A stretch of DNA of 34,853 nt, from positions 184,143-218,995 of the forward strand of contig NZ_HG005288.1 of NCBI RefSeq assembly GCF_000455285.1, in the 5' to 3' direction. The notes below the pieces were generated by a model that was not told the origin of the DNA, ran no database searches, and was given only the letters and a program-made list of their open reading frames with translations. The position numbers and the translations under genes were made by a program. The stretch is from Candidatus Stoquefichus massiliensis AP9 (GTDB lineage: Bacteria > Bacillota_I > Bacilli_A > Erysipelotrichales > Coprobacillaceae). Positions 8,249 through 18,396 of this stretch are shown piece after piece (positions within the stretch are counted from its first letter, which is position 1; each line of letters begins with the position of its first letter).

Positions 8249-8280
8249 CAAAAAATACATACTTCTTTACGAAGTATGTA
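8249..8280 (-). terminator. Terminator of the beta-glucoside/reductase operon
   Basis: A perfect 10-bp stem, TACATACTTC (8256-8265) with GAAGTATGTA (8271-8280), has a 5-nt loop and is followed on the minus strand by six T residues. It begins only 3 bp after position 8283, which is where the reductase gene would stop if its frameshift were repaired. Confidence 0.85.
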
Positions 8281-8334
8281 CATTATTTGTATATATTGAA
8301 TCCAAATTCATATGCCTGCATTAAATGATCTGTT

Positions 8335-8874
8335 TTATCTATTTTTTTTTGGGGGGGTTCCATTGGTATCACCACAGTCTCCTGCTAAAAGCATACCTTT
8401 ATCACGAAAACCTATATAATTAATAAGTGTAAACTGATAATAGGATACTGCCTGTTCAAATGTCCAAAAATAATGATCAGCTGATGTCATGAGTAAAGCA
8501 CAATCTTTGATGGGATATTTTTCATAATGACCTAGTGGTGGACATGGATCAACCTGTGCTATACAATAAAATCTTTCTATAAAAGCTTTTAATCTTGATG
8601 AAATCGTCCAGAAGTATAAAGGGGAAGCCAAAACAATAAGATCAGCTTCTTTGATCTTAGAAACAAGATCATTGAAGCAATCTTTTTGAATACAAAGTTT
8701 TTCATAACGACAAGCATTACAGCCTAAACAACCTTTGACTTCATTTTGAATAAGTGAAATAACTTCTACATGATGTCCTGCATCACACACACCTTTAGAA
8801 AAAGCATCTATTAACTGAGCAGTGTTACCTCTTGCTCGTCCACCACCTTGAACAATAAGTATTTTCTTTACCAT
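8335..8874 (-). CDS. Flavodoxin-like NAD(P)H-dependent reductase, C-terminus frameshifted
   Basis: A flavodoxin-fold reductase. It starts MVKKILIVQGGGRARGNTAQLIDAF, the FMN phosphate loop, and has the cysteine cluster CLGCNACRYEKLCIQKDC and the ADLIVLASPLYFWTISSRLKAFIERFY segment shared with iron-sulfur flavoprotein-type oxidoreductases. The alternative start at 8889 (MKNNF) lacks a better ribosome binding site. The present frame ends NGTPPKKNR at 8335, inside a run of 7 C then 9 A on the coding strand (8342-8357). Removing one base continues as KIDKTDHLMQAYEFGFNIYK and stops at 8283, directly before the terminator. So the last 20 or so residues have been lost to a homopolymer indel or a sequencing error. 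The truncated protein may still fold. Confidence 0.8.
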   Translation of the reverse strand: MVKKILIVQGGGRARGNTAQLIDAFSKGVCDAGHHVEVISLIQNEVKGCLGCNACRYEKLCIQKDCFNDLVSKIKEADLIVLASPLYFWTISSRLKAFIERFYCIAQVDPCPPLGHYEKYPIKDCALLMTSADHYFWTFEQAVSYYQFTLINYIGFRDKGMLLAGDCGDTNGTPPKKNR

Positions 8875-8878
8875 AAAA

Positions 8879-11026
<2,148 letters not shown>

Positions 11027-11083
11027 TTTTTCTTCCATTTCCCTATGTTTCGCATACGGACACAAATATTGCATAAAAGTCGT

Positions 11084-11180
11084 TTGTTATTTTGACAAAT
11101 AACAATCTAAAATATTTGTATATTTCCTTAGTATTTATTTTTTTGCTAAGCGTTTTTAACAAATGTTATTAATATTTGTT
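11084..11180 (-). promoter_or_regulatory. Inverted repeats before the beta-glucoside genes
   Basis: Two operator-like palindromes lie in the leader. TTGTTATTT-TGAC-AAATAACAA (11084-11105) is perfect. A 23-bp repeat at 11158-11180, AACAAAT with ATTTGTT arms, has one mismatch. Between them GCTAAGCGTTTTTA (11145-11158) resembles a CcpA cre site with three mismatches. Such sites suggest sugar-dependent control; the regulator is not in the window. Confidence 0.5.
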
Positions 11181-11251
11181 TTTATCACAAATATTTTCTT
11201 TCACACTTATCACCTGTTTTTATTTTAACATAATAAAGTGAAAAATATGTG

Positions 11252-11279
11252 AAAAGGTTATCCTTTTTGGATAACCTCT
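11252..11279 (-). terminator. Terminator of the flavin reductase gene
   Basis: AGGTTATCC (11255-11263) and GGATAACCT (11269-11277) form a perfect 9-bp stem with a 5-nt loop, followed by TTTTC on the minus strand. It sits immediately past the reductase stop codon. Confidence 0.75.
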
Positions 11280-11285
11280 TACTCA

Positions 11286-11903
11286 TTAACGAATGAAATT
11301 AGTATGTTTCTTTTCATTAACTGGTTTCTCTATTCCATTTTGTTTGCCTATTTCTATACATTTAAGTAACCATGCCATATTTTTACCTAAATTATACATT
11401 GTTTGCATTCCTTCTTCATCTTGAATAACTTCTTCAGCATTATTTCCATGAACTTCATTCCAATATGTTGAAGAAACAATAGGCATTTGATTAATTGTAA
11501 AATATTTGTTGAGAACATCAATAGATGCAATTGTACCTGCACGTCTTGCACTGGCAATAGCTGCCCCTGGCTTATGTGAAAAATATTTTCCTCCAGAGTA
11601 GAAAACACGATTCAAAACATCGAGAATTCTGCCACTTGGATGGGCATAATAAACTGGTGTACCAAACACAAAAGCATCAGATGTTTTAGCTTTATCAACC
11701 AATATATTCACTCCATCATGGAAAACACACTCACCAGTTTCACGACACTTTCCACAAGCAATACAATCACTATAAGACTGATTCCCTATCCAATGAATAT
11801 CTGTTTGAATGCCTTCCTCCTCAATGGCTTTAGCGACCTCTTTCAATGCTGTATAAGTACATCCATATTGATGTGTACTTCCATTAATAAGTAAAACTTT
11901 CAT
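11286..11903 (-). CDS. NAD(P)H-dependent FMN reductase / iron-sulfur flavoprotein-like
   Basis: A 205-residue flavodoxin-fold oxidoreductase. The start gives MKVLLINGSTHQYGCTYTAL and follows GGAGGGTGAGAAA; the five codons upstream are not needed. The N-terminal strand and loop INGSTHQYGCT bind FMN phosphate. CIACGKCRETGECVFHDG is the compact cysteine motif of the iron-sulfur flavoprotein branch. ASDAFVFGTPVYYAHPSGRILDVLNR-like residues form the second FMN loop. It probably uses NAD(P)H to reduce flavin or a small quinone or nitro substrate; none can be specified. It is transcribed divergently from the TetR regulator across a 109-bp intergenic region, so TetR could control it. Confidence 0.88.
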   Translation of the reverse strand: MKVLLINGSTHQYGCTYTALKEVAKAIEEEGIQTDIHWIGNQSYSDCIACGKCRETGECVFHDGVNILVDKAKTSDAFVFGTPVYYAHPSGRILDVLNRVFYSGGKYFSHKPGAAIASARRAGTIASIDVLNKYFTINQMPIVSSTYWNEVHGNNAEEVIQDEEGMQTMYNLGKNMAWLLKCIEIGKQNGIEKPVNEKKHTNFIR

Positions 11904-11927
11904 TTTCTCACCCTCCATCTTTATTTT

Positions 11928-11956
11928 ATTATAAACCTTTTCAAATTAGAATACAA
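11928..11956 (-). promoter_or_regulatory. Promoter of the flavin reductase gene
   Basis: On the minus strand TTGTAT (11951-11956) and a perfect TATAAT (11928-11933) are separated by 17 bp, and the gene begins about 25 bp further on. Confidence 0.7.
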
Positions 11957-11961
11957 AAATA

Positions 11962-11989
11962 TTAACAAATCAATCATATCTGTTATACT
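11962..11989 (+). promoter_or_regulatory. Promoter of the TetR gene
   Basis: TTAACA (11962-11967) and TATACT (11984-11989) with a 16-bp spacer, 24 bp before the TetR start codon. The -35 lies 5 bp from the -35 of the divergent reductase promoter, so one bound regulator could affect both. Confidence 0.6.
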
Positions 11990-12012
11990 TATAATAAAGA
12001 AGGTCGATAACA

Positions 12013-12573
12013 ATGTCACAAATCACAAAGAAAGCAATGGCATCATCATTAAAGAAATTATTAGAAACAAAAACTTTATCTAAGATTACTGTAAGTGATA
12101 TTACAGATGATTGTGGAATCAATCGTCATACGTTTTATTATCACTTTCAGGATATTTATGATTTAATTGAATGGATTTATAAAAGTGAAACAGCAAAAGT
12201 ACTACAAGAACATGATACTTATGATTCATGGCAAGAAGGAGTACGTGCTTTGTTTCAATATGCCATAGAGAATAAAAATTTTGTAGAAAACACATATCAT
12301 TCTATTAGTAAAGAATATTTGATTGACCATCTTTATCAAGTTACATATAATTTGTTGATTCATGTTGTTGAGGAACAAGCACAAGGTATACATGTCGATA
12401 CAAAACATAAAGAGTTCATTGCTCATTTTTACAAATATGCTTTTGTTGGAATGGCTATTGATTGGATTGATCAAGGAATGAAGAGTGATTATGAAAACAT
12501 AATCACTGATTTGAGTACTCTTATTGAGGGAGACTTTCATAAAGCATTATTGCGTTTTGAAAGAAAATATTAG
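12013..12573 (+). CDS. TetR/AcrR family regulator (DhaS-like)
   Basis: A 186-residue regulator. The N-terminal helix-turn-helix covers residues 4-55: TKKAMASSLKKLLETKTLSKITVSDITDDCGINRHTFYYHFQDIYDLIEWIY in outline, with the recognition segment INRHTFYYHF. The remainder is the all-helical ligand and dimer domain of the short DhaS-like branch, in which the first helix carries ALA-type residues rather than the classical RxxILxAA. It lies between a divergent flavin reductase and a downstream oleate hydratase, so it is a candidate sensor of fatty acids. Terminator-like DNA at 12615 separates it from the hydratase, so the link is regulatory inference only. Confidence 0.85.
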   Translation: MSQITKKAMASSLKKLLETKTLSKITVSDITDDCGINRHTFYYHFQDIYDLIEWIYKSETAKVLQEHDTYDSWQEGVRALFQYAIENKNFVENTYHSISKEYLIDHLYQVTYNLLIHVVEEQAQGIHVDTKHKEFIAHFYKYAFVGMAIDWIDQGMKSDYENIITDLSTLIEGDFHKALLRFERKY

Positions 12574-12614
12574 ACAAACATCATGTTTTGTGATTATTTT
12601 TACCAATATATGGG

Positions 12615-12644
12615 GAGTGGTTAAATTTTAGCCACTCTCTTTTG
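12615..12644 (+). terminator. Probable terminator of the TetR gene
   Basis: GAGTGGTTAA and TTAGCCACTC fold into a stem of about 10 bp with one G-T pair and a very short loop (12615-12637), followed by TCTTTTG. The T run is short, so leaky termination into the hydratase gene is possible. Confidence 0.55.
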
Positions 12645-12711
12645 ATTGTCCATAGTTACAGATGAATACATCATATATAATGAAATCAGATAAACAAAGG
12701 AGGAATAATAT

Positions 12712-14487
12712 ATGTATTATAGTCATGGTAATTATGAGGCTTTTGCAAGGCCTTTAAAGCCTGTTGGAGTAGACCAAAAGTCAGCATATCTAGTAGGAAG
12801 TGGTTTAGCTTCTTTATCAGCTGCTTGTTTTTTAATTAGAGATGGTCAAATGAAAGGTCAACATATTCATATTCTAGAAGAAATGGATTTACCTGGTGGT
12901 GCCTGTGATGGTATATATAATCAGGAAAAAGGATTTATTATACGCGGTGGTCGTGAAATGGAAAACCATTTTGAATGTTTGTGGGATTTATTTCATTCTA
13001 TTCCATCAATTGAAACAGAGGGTGTTTCTGTATTAGATGAATATTATTGGCTGAATAAAAAAGACCCAAATTATTCATTAATGCGTGCAACAGTCAATCG
13101 TGGTCAAGATGCCCATACTGATGGAAAATTTTCTTTATCTGATAAAGCAGCAATGAGTATTATGGAATTATTTATGACACCAGATGAGAAATTATATAAT
13201 AAATCAATTACTGATGTTTTAGATCCTGAGTTCTTTGAATCAAACTTTTGGTTATATTGGCAGACAATGTTTGCTTTTGAAACATGGCATAGTGCTTTAG
13301 AAATGAAATTATATATTCAACGTTTTATTCATCACATTGGTGGTTTACCAGATTTTAGTGCTCTTAAATTTACAAAGTATAACCAATATGAATCACTTAT
13401 TTTACCAATGATGAAATATCTTGAAAAACATCATGTCCAATTTCATTATCATACGCGTGTACTCAATATTGAATTTGAATTCAATCAAGATCAGAAACAA
13501 GCCAAACGTATCATTTGTTTACACAAAGGTGAAAGAGAGTCTATTGATTTGACTGAAAATGATTTAGTTTTCATAACCAATGGAAGTTGCACTGAGAATT
13601 CTACTTTTGGTGATAATGATCATGCACCTATTATGAATACAAAAGAAGGTGATGGTGGCTGCTGGCAGTTATGGGAAAATATAGCTAAGCAACATCCAGA
13701 TTTTGGTCATCCACAAAAATTCTGTGGAAACATTTCAAAAACAAATTGGGAATCTGCTACCGTTACAACATTGGATGATAAGATTCCACCATATCTTGAA
13801 AAGATATGTCAGCGTGATCCTTTCTCAGGAAAGGTTGTTACTGGTGGAATTGTAACTGTGAAAGATTCTCATTGGCTCATGAGTTATACATTTAATCGTC
13901 AGCCTCATTTTAAAACTCAACCAGATAATCAATTGGTTGGATGGATTTATGGTTTATACACTGATGTCCCAGGTAATTTTATCAAAAAACCTATGAAAGA
14001 CTGTACTGGTATTGAAATTTGTGAAGAATGGCTTTATCACATGGGTGTTCCAGAAGAACAAATCGAAGAAATGGCCACTCATTCAGCAAGTACTATTCCA
14101 TGTATGATGCCTTATATCACAGCTTTCTTTATGCCACGCGAGAAAGGTGATCGCCCTTTCGTTGTCCCTGAAGGAAGTGTCAATTTTGCATTTATTGGAC
14201 AATTTGCTGAAACTACTAGAGATACAATCTTTACAACTGAATATTCTGTAAGAACTGGTATGGAATCTGTTTATACTCTATTAGATATTGATAGAGGTGT
14301 TCCTGAGGTTTGGGGATCTTGTTATGATGTGAGAGATTTATTAGATGCAACCTCTAAAATGATGGATGGTAAAAAATTAGAAGATATTCATTTACCATTT
14401 ATTTATAAAGTTGTAGGCAAAAAAGCCCTCAAGAAATTTGAGGGAACCATGGTAGAAGAAATGTTACAAAGATATCATTTAATCTAA
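12712..14487 (+). CDS. ohyA: Oleate hydratase
   Basis: A 591-residue FAD-dependent oleate hydratase (MCRA family), full length. It adds water to the cis-9 double bond of oleic and related acids to give 10-hydroxy fatty acids. The FAD-binding motif is [19 protein letters not shown] (about residues 27-45), followed by the EEMDLPGG acidic strand. The [11 protein letters not shown] segment places Glu at residue 82 and Tyr at residue 201 (YIQRFIHH), the same numbers as the catalytic E82/Y201 I recall for the Staphylococcus aureus enzyme. The C-terminal [23 protein letters not shown] is also typical. A strong AAAGGAGG lies upstream. In hosts such enzymes detoxify unsaturated fatty acids. Confidence 0.97.
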   Translation: MYYSHGNYEAFARPLKPVGVDQKSAYLVGSGLASLSAACFLIRDGQMKGQHIHILEEMDLPGGACDGIYNQEKGFIIRGGREMENHFECLWDLFHSIPSIETEGVSVLDEYYWLNKKDPNYSLMRATVNRGQDAHTDGKFSLSDKAAMSIMELFMTPDEKLYNKSITDVLDPEFFESNFWLYWQTMFAFETWHSALEMKLYIQRFIHHIGGLPDFSALKFTKYNQYESLILPMMKYLEKHHVQFHYHTRVLNIEFEFNQDQKQAKRIICLHKGERESIDLTENDLVFITNGSCTENSTFGDNDHAPIMNTKEGDGGCWQLWENIAKQHPDFGHPQKFCGNISKTNWESATVTTLDDKIPPYLEKICQRDPFSGKVVTGGIVTVKDSHWLMSYTFNRQPHFKTQPDNQLVGWIYGLYTDVPGNFIKKPMKDCTGIEICEEWLYHMGVPEEQIEEMATHSASTIPCMMPYITAFFMPREKGDRPFVVPEGSVNFAFIGQFAETTRDTIFTTEYSVRTGMESVYTLLDIDRGVPEVWGSCYDVRDLLDATSKMMDGKKLEDIHLPFIYKVVGKKALKKFEGTMVEEMLQRYHLI

Positions 14488-14515
14488 ACGGAAAATCATA
14501 ATTTTCCGTTTTTTT
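14487..14515. terminator. ohyA: Bidirectional terminator after oleate hydratase
   Basis: A perfect 10-bp stem, AACGGAAAAT (14487-14496) with ATTTTCCGTT (14501-14510), has a CATA loop and a T run on the plus strand. It overlaps the stop codon of the convergent GGDEF gene. Confidence 0.85.
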
Positions 14516-15623
14516 CTTTCATAACATACATTCTTTGATCAGCCATATGAAGAAGTTCATTAGCCATTTGAGCATCTTTAGGATATTCTACCCATCCATA
14601 ACTGACTCCTCGAAATACGACTGAAGGTTTTGATAAAATAAAATCAATCTTAGAAAGACTTTCTAAGATATATTCAAGATGACTATTACTATCTAAAATT
14701 ATAAATTCATCACCTGAAATACGAAATGCACAATCTTTATCAGCAATGAATTGAATTTTTCTTGAAAAAGTAATCAAATACTGATCACCAACCAAATGAC
14801 CAAATTGATCGTTAATGCCTTTAAAATTATTTAAATCAAGATAAATTAAATAAAATGATTGTTTTTTATGAATCAATTCATCTATGCTTTTACTAAAAGC
14901 AATACGATTCCCTAATCCTGTTAAATTATCTTTAGCCACCTGCATTTCTAGCGAACCAATTTCACTACGATTTTTTAATATATCAAAGATTAAATGAAAT
15001 TGAAATATAACTGTTAATGAAACAACAATCATTGTTGCTATTTTTAATATAGCACTATCATTAAAGACAAAATGTAAATTAATCAAAAAGGCCAATAAAA
15101 ACCATGATAAACTAGCCTGTCTTAAATATTTTTGTATACTTTCTTCCGAACAGTCAAGCAAATAAATATAAACATTTGAAATAAATCGATTGACATAATG
15201 GTATGTACAAATGAATAAAAATGTTTCAACAATCACAACAACCAAATAAGGATTTAAGGAAAAAGGAAAATGCATGAATTGCATAGAAATAGAAAAAACA
15301 ATTAAGGTATAAATCCATACTGAGCATATCACAATAAAATGTCTTGTTGTATTTCCTTCAAATAAAAAATGAAGTGGTATAAGATAAAAGAATCCTAAAA
15401 GTGTAAATAAGCCATTCCCATTCCCATAGATTCCTAATATTTGTATGATTTTGACACCAATAAAAATTAAAATCATTGTATAAATAGATATTACAAATAA
15501 TATTGTAATCAATGAATAACGTCGTTTTACATTTTTACTAAATATATACATATTCATCATGATGATTTCTATGACACCAATCATCTGTATAATAAATTCC
15601 ATCTCCCCTACACCTCTATTCAT
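14496..15623 (-). CDS. Membrane diguanylate cyclase (GGDEF domain)
   Basis: A 375-residue protein with about seven hydrophobic segments in residues 8-212, then a short helical link and a GGDEF domain from about residue 228 (KDNLTGLGNRIAFSKSID). The metal Asp is in YLDLNNFKGINDQFGH (D263), and the active loop reads RISGDEFIIL (SGDEF, 303-307), a variant first residue of the GGDEF consensus that is seen in active cyclases. The Arg of the usual RxxD inhibitory I-site is absent (ADKD at 294-297). It should make cyclic di-GMP from two GTP at the membrane. The ATG (AGGA upstream) overlaps the stop codon of the HD-GYP gene by four bases, so synthesis and breakdown enzymes are co-translated. Confidence 0.9.
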   Translation of the reverse strand: MNRGVGEMEFIIQMIGVIEIIMMNMYIFSKNVKRRYSLITILFVISIYTMILIFIGVKIIQILGIYGNGNGLFTLLGFFYLIPLHFLFEGNTTRHFIVICSVWIYTLIVFSISMQFMHFPFSLNPYLVVVIVETFLFICTYHYVNRFISNVYIYLLDCSEESIQKYLRQASLSWFLLAFLINLHFVFNDSAILKIATMIVVSLTVIFQFHLIFDILKNRSEIGSLEMQVAKDNLTGLGNRIAFSKSIDELIHKKQSFYLIYLDLNNFKGINDQFGHLVGDQYLITFSRKIQFIADKDCAFRISGDEFIILDSNSHLEYILESLSKIDFILSKPSVVFRGVSYGWVEYPKDAQMANELLHMADQRMYVMKEKNGKL

Positions 15624-16807
15624 TTCAATTCCTGAAATACTAAATTCATATCTTCCACAATTTGACTATCAATTTTATTCATAGAAGCCATATTCCGCAT
15701 AATCTCAATTGATTTATCATGGGATAACGCTTCTTTATATGGACGATTTTCAGTTAATGCCTGATAAATATCACAACATGCCATCAAACGATCATTAAAA
15801 TCTAAATCATCAGCAGTTTTACCAAAAGGATACCCACTGCCATCTAGTTTTTCATGGTGAAAAGATGACCAATGAACAATATTCCCTAACTCCATATCAT
15901 TCAATATCTTATATGTATAATAAGCATGAGTCTGCATATAAGTATATTCCTGATCTGTTAATTTAGCAGGTTTTTCTAAGACATCCCTATCAATAACCAA
16001 TTTTCCAACATCGTGCATTGCCCCTGCAAAAAATAATTCTAACATTAAATCTTCATCATATTGATAATAAAGAGACATTTGCGCTGCTTTTGTCGCAACA
16101 CCAATGGAATGTGATTTGGTATGAGGTGACTTATTATCAATAATACGCGCAAACAAACGACAAATTGCTAACATTTCAGATTGTGTAAAATTATGATATT
16201 GATTATGGATATTATGTTCTAACAATTCATCAAGATTTTCTAAACATTTTTGAATATGTGCATATGTGATTGTATCAAAGAATGCATCTAAAACAAGAGA
16301 TGAAAATTGGATATCTTGTAATTCTTTCAATTCATGACACATCATATTAAATTCTTCTTGAATCATTTGTGATAAATGGTAATGAACATCTATATAATCA
16401 ATCAAATGAATTATCTGTGCTGCAAGTGGTGTTTGCTGAGCAGTCATTTTAAAAGGACCTTTACCATTTGCCATTTCATGATGATATTTTATAATGTTTT
16501 TTGCTTTTTTGAAAAAAGGAATATAAGAAATATTTTCTTCACCAGCGAGACAATGTATTTTTAAAAACTCATTTTCTTCCATACTGTCACCATATTTATA
16601 ATATTCAGTTAACCCATTATCATGAAGAATAGCACAACCAATCAAATCATTCATTTCTTCATCATTAAATTGAAAATATTCTCCTAATAACATTGAAAAA
16701 TAAGCAACACGTTTTCCATGAAAACTTGTTGTTTTAAAATAATCTTGTTCAACACAATCTAAAGCAAATGAAAAAGCAAATAAAAAATTATTAAAACATA
16801 ATCTCAC
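15620..16807 (-). CDS. Tandem HD / HD-GYP phosphodiesterase
   Basis: A 395-residue protein with two HD units. The C-terminal one (about 205-395) is a canonical HD-GYP domain: HDVGK (H265, D266) and HHEKLDGSGYP (317-327). The N-terminal one (about 20-150) keeps H30, H62-D63 in AILHDNGL and a HHEMANGKGPF stretch (109-119) where GYP is altered, so it may be weakly active or act as a sensor. HD-GYP proteins hydrolyse cyclic di-GMP. The start is GTG, preceded by AGAGGTGAT. There is no membrane segment. The four-base overlap with the GGDEF gene implies a balanced signalling pair. Confidence 0.92.
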   Translation of the reverse strand: MRLCFNNFLFAFSFALDCVEQDYFKTTSFHGKRVAYFSMLLGEYFQFNDEEMNDLIGCAILHDNGLTEYYKYGDSMEENEFLKIHCLAGEENISYIPFFKKAKNIIKYHHEMANGKGPFKMTAQQTPLAAQIIHLIDYIDVHYHLSQMIQEEFNMMCHELKELQDIQFSSLVLDAFFDTITYAHIQKCLENLDELLEHNIHNQYHNFTQSEMLAICRLFARIIDNKSPHTKSHSIGVATKAAQMSLYYQYDEDLMLELFFAGAMHDVGKLVIDRDVLEKPAKLTDQEYTYMQTHAYYTYKILNDMELGNIVHWSSFHHEKLDGSGYPFGKTADDLDFNDRLMACCDIYQALTENRPYKEALSHDKSIEIMRNMASMNKIDSQIVEDMNLVFQELK

Positions 16808-16826
16808 TCAACATCACCTCTTTGTT

Positions 16827-16832
16827 ATTATA
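16827..16832 (-). promoter_or_regulatory. -10 box of the cyclic-di-GMP operon
   Basis: A perfect TATAAT on the minus strand, about 20 bp before the GTG start of the HD-GYP gene. The -35 (TTTAAG, 17 bp further) is weak. Confidence 0.4.
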
Positions 16833-16873
16833 CATGAATCATACCCATTCTTAAACCAAAACAATCCGAAAAT

Positions 16874-16896
16874 GAAAAAAGTGTCTGAGACACTTT
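16874..16896 (-). terminator. Terminator of the metNIQ operon
   Basis: A perfect 8-bp stem, AAAGTGTC (16878-16885) with GACACTTT (16889-16896), has a 3-nt loop and a T run on the minus strand. It overlaps the last codon of metQ. Confidence 0.85.
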
Positions 16897-17716
16897 ATTC
16901 AACAACAATAACTGATCCTTTATAAGTTTTTTCAATAAATGTTTTCATTTCATCTGATTTTAAAACTTCAACTAGAGCTTTGATTTTCTCGTCATTTTCA
17001 TGTCCTTTTTGACATGCAACAATATTAACATATGGATTATCAGCATCTACTGATTCTAAAATCACTGCATCTTTTGTTGGATCTAATTTTGCTTGTAAAG
17101 CATAATTTCCATTAATTGCTACTAAATCACCTTCACCATTATTAAATGAAGTTGCTAATAAATCAGGTTTTATTTCAGTGAATTTTAAATTCTTTGGATT
17201 TGATGCAATATCTTTAACAGTTGCTTCCAATACATTGACACCATCTTTAATTGTGATTAATCCAGCATCTGCTAAAATAGCTAAGATTCTTCCATGATCA
17301 GCTACTGAGTTTGAAATAATAATTTCAGCACCATCTTTCAATTCATCTTTAGATTTGATTGTTTTTGAATAGAATCCAAATGGTTCAATATGAATGGCAC
17401 CAGCCTCTACAATTTTATATCCATTTTTTTCAACATCACCTTCAAAGAAAGGTCTATGCTGGAAATAATTGGCATCTACTTCACCACTGTTTAATGCTTT
17501 ATTAAAAATATAATAATCATCTAAAACCTTAATTTCTAAATCAATACCATACTTTTCTTTTAAAATTGGTTGTGCTTCCTTTAAGATTTTTTCATGTGGA
17601 TCAAGTGATGCAGACACGACTAATTTCTTTTCATCAGTTGAACCACTATTACTTCCACAACCTACAATACCTACTGTTAATAATAATACTAATGCGATTT
17701 TTAATAATTTTTTCAT
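16895..17716 (-). CDS. metQ: Methionine-binding lipoprotein MetQ
   Basis: A 273-residue NlpA-family solute-binding lipoprotein of the MetNIQ importer. The start giving MKKLLKIALVLLL follows AAAGGGGAAAAG. The signal peptide ends in a lipobox with C20 (TVGIVGC), which anchors the protein outside the cytoplasmic membrane. SASLDPHEKILKEAQP, the VLDDYYIFNKALNSGEVDANYFQH stretch and IHIEPFGFYSK are very typical. It captures methionine (D- or L-, or its sulfoxide) for MetI and MetN. It is the third gene of an operon headed by a T-box, and its stop codon lies inside the terminator stem. Confidence 0.95.
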   Translation of the reverse strand: MKKLLKIALVLLLTVGIVGCGSNSGSTDEKKLVVSASLDPHEKILKEAQPILKEKYGIDLEIKVLDDYYIFNKALNSGEVDANYFQHRPFFEGDVEKNGYKIVEAGAIHIEPFGFYSKTIKSKDELKDGAEIIISNSVADHGRILAILADAGLITIKDGVNVLEATVKDIASNPKNLKFTEIKPDLLATSFNNGEGDLVAINGNYALQAKLDPTKDAVILESVDADNPYVNIVACQKGHENDEKIKALVEVLKSDEMKTFIEKTYKGSVIVVE

Positions 17717-17730
17717 TTTCTTTTCCCCTT

Positions 17731-18396
17731 TCATCGCTTGTCAATTCTTTTGACAATGTAGTCTCCTATTCCCTGTATCACAAAGACAATAATCAATACA
17801 AAGAATGTTGCAGTATACATGACTGTCATGTTTTGTCTCGCAAAACCATACATGTAAGCCAAGTTACCAAGTCCGCCAGCACCGATACATCCCGCTACTG
17901 CTGTATAACCAACTAAAGATATACCCATAACTGTCATACTTGATATCAAAGCCGGTTTAGCTTCCGGAATCAAGACTTTGGTAATAATCTGCATATTGCT
18001 TGCTCCCATTGCTTTACTTGCTTCGATTGTTCCTTTATCTACCTCGCTTAATGCAATCATACACATTCGAGCATAGAAAGGAGCACTTGATATGATTAAA
18101 GCAGGTAATGCTGCTTTTGCTCCCAGCATCGTTCCAACTAAGAATGTTGTGACTGGTAATAAGATAAAGATTAAAATAATAAATGGAACAGCTCTTAATA
18201 GATTCACAATAAAATCTAAGATTCTATTGATAATCTTATTAGGAAATAAGCCATCATCCTTTGTAACATAGAGAATAATTCCTAAACCAAAACCTAATAT
18301 GACTGCCACCAATAATGAAAAGAATGTCATAAATAATGTTTCTTGGATTGAAATAATCATAGCATCCCAATCTATTTGACTTAAAAGTTCATTCAT
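17731..18396 (-). CDS. metI: Methionine ABC transporter permease MetI
   Basis: A 221-residue integral membrane subunit with five hydrophobic segments and the binding-protein-dependent permease loop (EASKAMGASNMQIITKVLIPEAKP, roughly residues 130-153), which docks on the ATPase. LLRAVPFIILIF and VGYTAVAGCIGAGGLGN are close to the MetI consensus. The ATG directly follows the metN stop codon, and its ribosome binding site, GGAGGTGATT, lies within the last metN codons. It forms the translocation channel together with MetN and MetQ. Confidence 0.96.
   Translation of the reverse strand: MNELLSQIDWDAMIISIQETLFMTFFSLLVAVILGFGLGIILYVTKDDGLFPNKIINRILDFIVNLLRAVPFIILIFILLPVTTFLVGTMLGAKAALPALIISSAPFYARMCMIALSEVDKGTIEASKAMGASNMQIITKVLIPEAKPALISSMTVMGISLVGYTAVAGCIGAGGLGNLAYMYGFARQNMTVMYTATFFVLIIVFVIQGIGDYIVKRIDKR

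Noticed and set aside
11145-11158. CcpA cre site GCTAAGCGTTTTTA
   Set aside because: Three mismatches, including both ends of the consensus; kept only as a remark, not as a feature.
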